A stretch of 64,000 nucleotides of DNA, taken from JBMNMS01 sp050953445. Lineage in GTDB: Bacteria; Bacillota; Clostridia; Peptostreptococcales; Anaerovoracaceae. A program made the position numbers and the translations under genes. Numbering within the stretch: the first letter of the stretch is position 1; every line of letters starts with the position of its first letter. Below are positions 59,380 through 64,000 of the stretch, piece by piece. The stretch spans positions 248,001 to 312,000 of the forward strand of contig JBMNMS010000002.1 of assembly GCA_050953445.1 (NCBI GenBank), written 5' to 3'. The notes beneath the pieces were generated by a model, which made no database searches, was not told where the DNA came from, and was given only the letters and a program-made list of their open reading frames with translations.

Positions 59380-60522
59380 TCATTTCTGGCTATAAACAAA
59401 GGTAACATTACACTTTAGCTTACCATCTTTCAAAATAAGCGTCAAGTTATCACCGGGCATAAGCTTGCTGACAGAGCTGATTATGCTACCATCCTCAAGA
59501 GTGGCAAGGGAATATCCCCTTTCAAGAATCCTGGATGGATCACCCCTTTCTAATCTGGCCATCGCTTCTGATAGAACAAGCTCCCTTCGGGAAATTCCGT
59601 CTTGCACTCCGTAAATCAGATCCTTTACGGTGGTAGCAAGGTACAGATCCAGATATCTGATTTTTTCATAAATCTTTTGACGTAAATCCAGTATCAGGCC
59701 ATTAATATGCTGGCGCAAATCTTCCACATCAGGTACAGCTATTTGTGCCGCTTCTGTAGGTGTGGCCCCTCTGACGTCAGCAGTAAAGTCGGCAATAGTG
59801 AAATCAGTCTCATGGCCAACCGCTGAAATAATGGGTATCTTAGATGCAAAAATACTTCTTGCTACTACCTCTTCATTAAAGGCCCAAAGTTCTTCCAGAG
59901 ACCCCCCTCCCCTTCCTATGATAATAACATCGGTTTCAGGAAGCATATGGTTCACATCCATTATTGCCCGGGCAATCTCCTGTGCCGCTTCTGAACCCTG
60001 AACTAAAACGGGGAAAATGGTCACATCGGTTATATTGCTCCTTTTTTTTATTATCTTTAACATATCCTGTATGGCTGCACCGGTGGGGGATGTTATTATT
60101 ACAATACTGCGAGGCAGAAAGGGGATTGGTTTTTTATGATCATCTCTAAATAATCCCTCCTCTTCCAACTTATTTTTCAGTTTTTCAAAAGCAACAGCAA
60201 GATTGCCCTTTCCCTCAACCGAGATATCCCTGATATTTAAGGAGTAGCTGCTACCTCTCTCATAGATATTAATGTATCCAGATGCAGTGATTTCCATTCC
60301 ATCTGATAGCTCATACCTTAGATTTTTCATGTTTTCCCAGGGAAGAAAACAGTTTAACTTGCTGTCCCGGTCCTTCATTGTAAAGTAGACGTGGCCGCTA
60401 GTGTGGTATTTTAAGTTCGAAATCTCTCCTATTACTGTAATGTTACCCAAAATAGGATCTGATTGGATTATGCGCTTAAGATAGCCGCTCAATTGTGAAA
60501 TGCGTATCGGTTTTAGGGCCAT
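59380..60522 (-). CDS. xseA: Exodeoxyribonuclease VII large subunit
   Basis: XseA (380 residues) digests single-stranded DNA from both ends. N-terminal OB fold (GNITVIGEISNLKYHTSGHVYFTMKD) and catalytic core (SPTGAAIQDML, IIGRGGGSLEELWAFNEE, ISAVGHETDFTIADFTAD). The ATG follows GGAGGGAAAACATT and overlaps the end of the tsaD paralogue by ten bases. Confidence 0.96.
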   Translation of the reverse strand: MALKPIRISQLSGYLKRIIQSDPILGNITVIGEISNLKYHTSGHVYFTMKDRDSKLNCFLPWENMKNLRYELSDGMEITASGYINIYERGSSYSLNIRDISVEGKGNLAVAFEKLKNKLEEEGLFRDDHKKPIPFLPRSIVIITSPTGAAIQDMLKIIKKRSNITDVTIFPVLVQGSEAAQEIARAIMDVNHMLPETDVIIIGRGGGSLEELWAFNEEVVARSIFASKIPIISAVGHETDFTIADFTADVRGATPTEAAQIAVPDVEDLRQHINGLILDLRQKIYEKIRYLDLYLATTVKDLIYGVQDGISRRELVLSEAMARLERGDPSRILERGYSLATLEDGSIISSVSKLMPGDNLTLILKDGKLKCNVTFVYSQK

Positions 60523-61505
60523 AATGTTTTCCCTCCAAGGAGTGCAATTCCCACAGCATTATCAGAAGACAACAAGGGATTACCAAAGTGTATTTCCATA
60601 TTTTTATCCTTAAAGTGCTCGGCTAATTTTTTTCGAACAAAACTGCTGGCGCTTACACCGCCGGTAAACAAAATAGTTTTAATACCATGTGTTTCGCGTG
60701 ATTCTTCTGTTAAAGTAATCAGGCAGTCTCCTATAGCGGAGAAAAGGCTGAAAGAAAAGTTAGCCTTTTCATCATCTGACAGTTCCGCATTTATTCCTTT
60801 TAAATGTCTAAGAAATTGGGTTTCCAACCCTGAAAGGTTCACCCAAAGACCATGGTTTTTTATTTTCGTGAAGGAAGGAGTTAGCTTTTTTTTGCACGAT
60901 TCCATCGAATCAATATAGCTTAATGCAAGCCGGTCCATCTTTTCACCGGTAGGAAAGGTCATATTCATGGCAACGCCAATTCTATCGATTAGCTGGCCGA
61001 AGGAAATGTCCTTTGTACCACCGATAATATCATGTGATTTCTTGTCCATCTTTAACAATTCACTGGTTCCGCCGGATAGGTGGAAGGCCAGATAAGGTCT
61101 TTCCGGGGACAAAGAAGTCCCATGAATCGATGCAGTCAAGTGTCCTTCCTGATGGGAAAACCTTAGTAACGGTATATTTAAGGCGGTGGCAAGTGATTTG
61201 CCAAAATTCTCACCCACCTTAAACACAGGCATATAAGAATTTTCTATGGGACGAGGGTAACAGCTTACAGCTATTCCTGCCAACTCATTTCCTGCAACAA
61301 TACTAAATGCCTGCTCGATAAGAGCAGGCATATTTGCCATATGCTGAAAAACACCTTCGGATTGTCTCAGCCCTCGACCACCGGGCTTAACCACAAGTTT
61401 TGCTCTGATATCTGAAATGATTTGGTTGTTCTTATGGGTTATCGCTATGGAGGTTGTATAGTTACTGGTATCTATTCCTAGTATCTTATCCTTCTCTATC
61501 TCCAT
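60513..61505 (-). CDS. TsaD/Gcp paralogue (M22 family), role unknown
   Basis: A 330-residue ASKHA-fold protein of the TsaD/Kae1 group. Start ILGIDTSNYTTSIAI and the metal-site HxEGH in FSHQEGHLTASIHG (near 116) are seen, then FHLSGGTSELL (near 147). The C-terminal FTGGVSASSFVRKKL matches TsaD. It differs from the main TsaD in lacking the canonical N-terminal metal/tRNA stretch (KVAVSHGL-like). In many Clostridia such a second M22 paralogue lies in the nusB-xseA operon, separate from the tRNA t6A gene tsaD. It overlaps nusB by 20 bases. Function not established. Confidence 0.82.
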   Translation of the reverse strand: MEIEKDKILGIDTSNYTTSIAITHKNNQIISDIRAKLVVKPGGRGLRQSEGVFQHMANMPALIEQAFSIVAGNELAGIAVSCYPRPIENSYMPVFKVGENFGKSLATALNIPLLRFSHQEGHLTASIHGTSLSPERPYLAFHLSGGTSELLKMDKKSHDIIGGTKDISFGQLIDRIGVAMNMTFPTGEKMDRLALSYIDSMESCKKKLTPSFTKIKNHGLWVNLSGLETQFLRHLKGINAELSDDEKANFSFSLFSAIGDCLITLTEESRETHGIKTILFTGGVSASSFVRKKLAEHFKDKNMEIHFGNPLLSSDNAVGIALLGGKTLWP

Positions 61506-61941
61506 CTTTCTCCTTAGTTATCTTACCTAATATTCCATTGACAAACTTGCCCGAATCTTTGGTTCCATAAAGCTTTGCCAATCTTACGGCTTCGCTGATT
61601 GAAACAGCATCGGGGACATCCTTATAAAACATAATTTCAGCAGTTGAAAGTCTCAATATGGCCAAATCTGTTTTTCCTATTCTCTTGACGGTCCAATTGA
61701 TACTGGACCCTTCCAACACCTGGTCAATAACATTCAAGTTTTCCCTGATAATGCTAAATAAGGTCTCGATATATTCTGTTTGATCAGCATCAAGATCTTT
61801 TTGCGATAAAAAGCGTTCTTTAATATCTGTCCCGTAATCCTTTTGTACTTCCATTTGAAAAAGCAAGTGCATAAACAGTTCACGGGCCTTCTGTCTGCGA
61901 ATTGTAGCATCCTTAACCTTATTGTCAGATCGTTTGCTCAT
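61486..61941 (-). CDS. nusB: Transcription antitermination protein NusB
   Basis: NusB (151 residues from ATG 61941), which binds boxA RNA with S10 in rRNA antitermination. The all-helical sequence ends with ILRLSTAEIMFYKDVPDAVSISEAVRLAK. GGGAG lies nine bases before the ATG. Its start overlaps the end of the Asp23 gene. Confidence 0.93.
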   Translation of the reverse strand: MSKRSDNKVKDATIRRQKARELFMHLLFQMEVQKDYGTDIKERFLSQKDLDADQTEYIETLFSIIRENLNVIDQVLEGSSINWTVKRIGKTDLAILRLSTAEIMFYKDVPDAVSISEAVRLAKLYGTKDSGKFVNGILGKITKEKDGDREG

Positions 61942-62278
61942 CAAAGTATACTCCCTGTACATGAATATTTATCTCCGAGGTGCAAAGATTAGTTAAGGAT
62001 TCAATTTCCGATTTAACGCCCTCCTGTATATTCCAGGCCACCTCCGGTATCTTTACACCATAGTTCACTATGACATAAATATCCACATGAACACCTTTTT
62101 CCGTAATGTTAATTCTCAGTCCCTTATGATAGGGGTCTTTGTTTAGAAAGTTTAAGGACAACCCTCCGCTCAAGGAGTGTACTCCTCTCGTGTTAAGTAT
62201 GGATTGCATTATCCGCGGTAAAAGTTGCCCTTCTGAAATGCCGATTGCATCCGCTTTGTCATTACTCATCTGCTCCAT
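61925..62278 (-). CDS. Asp23/Gls24-family protein (YqhY-like)
   Basis: A 117-residue Asp23 protein upstream of nusB, as yqhY-nusB in Bacillus, where YqhY links lipid synthesis. Stretch VHVDIYVIVNYGVKIPEVAW is the family core. ATG 62278 (MEQMSN) follows GAGGTG. Shorter N-terminus than some members. Second Asp23 gene besides 708-1106. Confidence 0.88.
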   Translation of the reverse strand: MEQMSNDKADAIGISEGQLLPRIMQSILNTRGVHSLSGGLSLNFLNKDPYHKGLRINITEKGVHVDIYVIVNYGVKIPEVAWNIQEGVKSEIESLTNLCTSEINIHVQGVYFDEQTI

Positions 62279-62354
62279 AAATTCACCTCTACAGTTTTTT
62301 AGTATAACAGAAACCGCAGAAAACTGCAACCGATTACATGGCTTGGTTTACCTT

Positions 62355-62987
62355 CTAAAATTTTGGTTGTATTACTATTTGATCCGGATTTCTACCTGTT
62401 TCCCGTACGACAATATCCAGTATTTTTGCCACATCGGATTTAGTCAATTCTTGTTTATTAACAGTCACGTTCACCGAAGTATCTGTTATGACCACAAAGG
62501 CATCGATAAACCCTTTGTTTTCTAAAAGGCTTTCAATTGTATTTTCCTTTTCCATGTATTCTATTAGCTTTAGTTTTTGCTTAGTAGCATTGGTTTTCTC
62601 TGCTCCATCCGGAGCCTCTTCAATTACCCCACTTAACATGGAGATAATCTCATTGCGATCCATGTTTAAAGTGGCCCTAAGCTCACCGAAATATGAATCA
62701 GCATCAGACAAATCAGTCATTTCATCGGAGGTTACCAGTAGACCGGTCTTGGCATCCCCTTCCTTTTCATGGTTTTTACCACCGGATATGGCTGTCAAAT
62801 TAAGACTATCCACCAAAACCTCACCATCGTGCTTCAATAGCTGCTGTTCCTCATAATTCACATAATCAAGAGCTGTTTCCAGATTTGCCGGTGGTGTGCC
62901 AAAACGATTCCCGATAAAACCAACGCAGACCAATAGAACCACCATACCCGATAAAATAAATAATCTTTTTTTGTAAACCTTCTTCAT
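62355..62987 (-). CDS. spoIIIAH: Stage III sporulation protein AH
   Basis: SpoIIIAH (210 residues): N-terminal membrane helix (about 9-27), acidic linker, and a C-terminal YscJ/FliF-like ring-building domain (about 120-210, ending VRETGRNPDQIVIQPKF). It faces the intermembrane space and binds SpoIIQ to form the channel joining mother cell and forespore. GGAGG precedes the start. Last gene of the spoIIIA operon. Confidence 0.95.
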   Translation of the reverse strand: MKKVYKKRLFILSGMVVLLVCVGFIGNRFGTPPANLETALDYVNYEEQQLLKHDGEVLVDSLNLTAISGGKNHEKEGDAKTGLLVTSDEMTDLSDADSYFGELRATLNMDRNEIISMLSGVIEEAPDGAEKTNATKQKLKLIEYMEKENTIESLLENKGFIDAFVVITDTSVNVTVNKQELTKSDVAKILDIVVRETGRNPDQIVIQPKF

Positions 62988-62998
62988 ATAATAACCTC

Positions 62999-63448
62999 CT
63001 AATTCTTTTCAAAAACCATCACATTAGTCAAAGGAATATCAAAGACAGCGGTGACTGCCCCTATTATATTGCTACGGACAATAGGACTTCCCGCTCCTTC
63101 TGCAGTTACAATAACTCCTTTTACCTGAGTGCTTTCCTTATTCTCCTTCCCGGCAAAAACAGTCGACACATCGTGGTCGTCCCGATAGGTAATCATGACC
63201 TCAACCTTTCCAACTCCCTTTATGGTTTCCAATATTTCAGATAGTTGCTTACCATGTCTTTGTTCAATCGTTTCCTGGGTTTCAGAAACGGTGCTCTTAC
63301 TCATCTGTGAAACTATTTGCCTCCTACCATCTCTGTCATTGGTAAGCACATTTAAAAGAACAAAAGCTGAAACCGCCACAAGAAGGATCAACAGTGCTTT
63401 TCTAAGAAGTTCCTTAACGTACTTATCGTCCTTTAATTTGTTCCTCAT
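62999..63448 (-). CDS. spoIIIAG: Stage III sporulation protein AG
   Basis: SpoIIIAG (149 residues; Bacillus about 229): membrane helix (about 18-35), then linker and a ring-building domain with GVGKVEVMITYRDDHDVSTVFAG. The shorter length reflects a compact linker; EAGAGSPIVRSNI-like TAEGAGSPIVRSNIIGAV is the conserved core. GGAGG lies upstream of the ATG, 62 bases after the truncated spoIIIAF. Confidence 0.94.
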   Translation of the reverse strand: MRNKLKDDKYVKELLRKALLILLVAVSAFVLLNVLTNDRDGRRQIVSQMSKSTVSETQETIEQRHGKQLSEILETIKGVGKVEVMITYRDDHDVSTVFAGKENKESTQVKGVIVTAEGAGSPIVRSNIIGAVTAVFDIPLTNVMVFEKN

Positions 63449-63510
63449 TTTTGCATCCTCCGACTACTATATATATATTTTTTACTTCCCGCCTTATTCC
63501 GGAAATGTAT

Positions 63511-63684
63511 CTAAAAAATATCCAAAAGTGACCCAAAGGGGTAGATTATAGCTCCCAGAATCATTAGGGAAAAAATAAATTTCAGATACCTGCCCATCCC
63601 TCCCTCCGGTAGTATTAACTCTATAAAGGATATGGCGGCTACCATAATGAAGATGTTCCTAACCCATTCAACTACCCCTACCAT
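63511..63684 (-). CDS. spoIIIAF: Stage III sporulation protein AF, reduced to two membrane helices
   Basis: The start (MVGVVEWVRNIFIMVAAISF) and two membrane helices (about 9-22 and 36-54, with LPEGGMGRYLKFIFSL between) match SpoIIIAF N-termini. The protein stops at residue 57 with DIF followed by TAG. Known SpoIIIAF proteins continue for about 120-150 further residues with an intermembrane ring domain. Only 62 bases separate the stop from spoIIIAG, so the domain is absent and not displaced by a frameshift. The start overlaps the spoIIIAE stop. Confidence 0.85.
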   Translation of the reverse strand: MVGVVEWVRNIFIMVAAISFIELILPEGGMGRYLKFIFSLMILGAIIYPFGSLLDIF

Positions 63685-64000
63685 GGTGCTGTACCCATGG
63701 AGATTAAAATGGTTAAGAAAATTAAAAATAGTATGGCAGATAGCAGTACCACCACGCCCATTATGATTACGGTATTGCCTACTTCGTTTAAACAATCTGA
63801 AATTATTTGATTACCTATGGGTTCTATTAGCACAGCCGCAACTTTATAGATTAATGCAATTGCCATAAGTTTTAGCAAAGGTATCAATAAGAGGGATAGT
63901 ATGGCAAGAAGCCCCACAATTCCTATGGCGTTTTTAATTATAGCGGCACAGGATAACACCATCTCAACAGAATCAGATGCAAATCCGCCTATTATGGGTA
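63678..64000 (-). CDS. spoIIIAE: Stage III sporulation protein AE, C-terminal part (continues beyond window)
   Basis: The last about 107 residues of SpoIIIAE, a multi-pass membrane protein of the SpoIIIA channel. The in-frame start at the edge reads PIIGGFASDSVE, then LLAILSLLLIPLLKL and the final helices (MGVVVLLSAILFLIFLTILIS) ending GTAPW. The remainder lies right of the window. The stop overlaps the spoIIIAF start in an ATGGTAG arrangement. Confidence 0.93.
   Translation of the reverse strand, partial: PIIGGFASDSVEMVLSCAAIIKNAIGIVGLLAILSLLLIPLLKLMAIALIYKVAAVLIEPIGNQIISDCLNEVGNTVIIMGVVVLLSAILFLIFLTILISMGTAPW

Noticed and set aside
1..64000. tRNA, rRNA, CRISPR arrays, defence systems or transposons
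   Set aside because: Reading both strands by eye, I saw no cloverleaf genes, no regularly spaced repeats and no transposase or defence-type proteins.

Overview
The window is chromosomal DNA of an endospore-forming member of the Clostridia (Firmicutes). The evidence is the gene content: spo0A, spoIVB, spoIVFA/spoIVFB, ylbJ, an alpha/beta-type small acid-soluble spore protein and the 3' part of the spoIIIA operon. Gene order, AGGAGG-type ribosome binding sites, frequent TTG/GTG starts and LexA boxes of the GAAC-N4-GTTC type agree with this. I cannot name a genus. No tRNA, rRNA, CRISPR array, prophage or insertion sequence was seen; this is mostly dense core genome.

Layout. 1-9.4 kb (mostly +): an unrecognised small gene, rpmB (-), asp23-like gene, recG, a spore protein gene, rsmD-coaD-coiled-coil gene-ylbJ-tmcAL, ackA, rpmF and a 42-residue membrane protein. 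9.4-11.4 kb (-): asd and a first dapA. 11.6-26.1 kb (+): uppP, ftsK/spoIIIE, rimO, pgsA, cinA, SOS-regulated recA, rplU, rpmA, obgE, an HD-domain gene, spoIVFA-spoIVFB and the conserved radical-SAM/DUF2344 pair. 26.3-29.0 kb (+): a class-III aminotransferase and a CoA-acylating aldehyde dehydrogenase that look like a catabolic insertion. 29.2-32.4 kb (+): comEA, a bofC-like gene, spoIVB and spo0A. 32.5-36.8 kb (+): ddh, then a lysine riboswitch with terminator and antiterminator controlling lysA-dapA-dapB. 36.9-45.1 kb: a DUF896 gene, a secreted protein, iscS-iscU-mnmA, a ferredoxin-type aldo/keto reductase (-), alaS, ireB, yqgF. 45.2-64 kb (-): a long run read from right to left: spoIIIAE(partial)-AF-AG-AH, asp23, nusB, a tsaD paralogue, xseA, xseB, ispA, dxs, tlyA, pyk, mutS, mutL, miaA, a tyrosine recombinase, ynbB, a TVP38-like gene and an SOS-controlled LysM protein (yneA-like).

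How the parts fit. Sporulation genes cover entry (Spo0A), the SpoIIIA channel, and the SpoIVB/BofC/SpoIVFA/SpoIVFB checkpoint for pro-sigma-K cleavage. Two loci make diaminopimelate/lysine: asd-dapA and riboswitch-controlled lysA-dapA-dapB, with ddh giving the one-step dehydrogenase branch. SOS control is visible at two sites: recA and the LysM cell-division inhibitor candidate, whose promoter contains a LexA box between -35 and -10.

Most unusual points: SpoIIIAF is reduced to its two membrane helices (57 residues); L27 lacks the cleavable N-terminal extension and the prp protease gene is also absent from its usual place; L21 carries an extra C-terminal SAP/Rho-N-like domain; a TsaD paralogue sits in the nusB-xseA operon; and a perfect 14-bp palindrome lies between the aminotransferase and aldehyde dehydrogenase genes. 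I did not find a clearly new multi-gene defence or mobile system.
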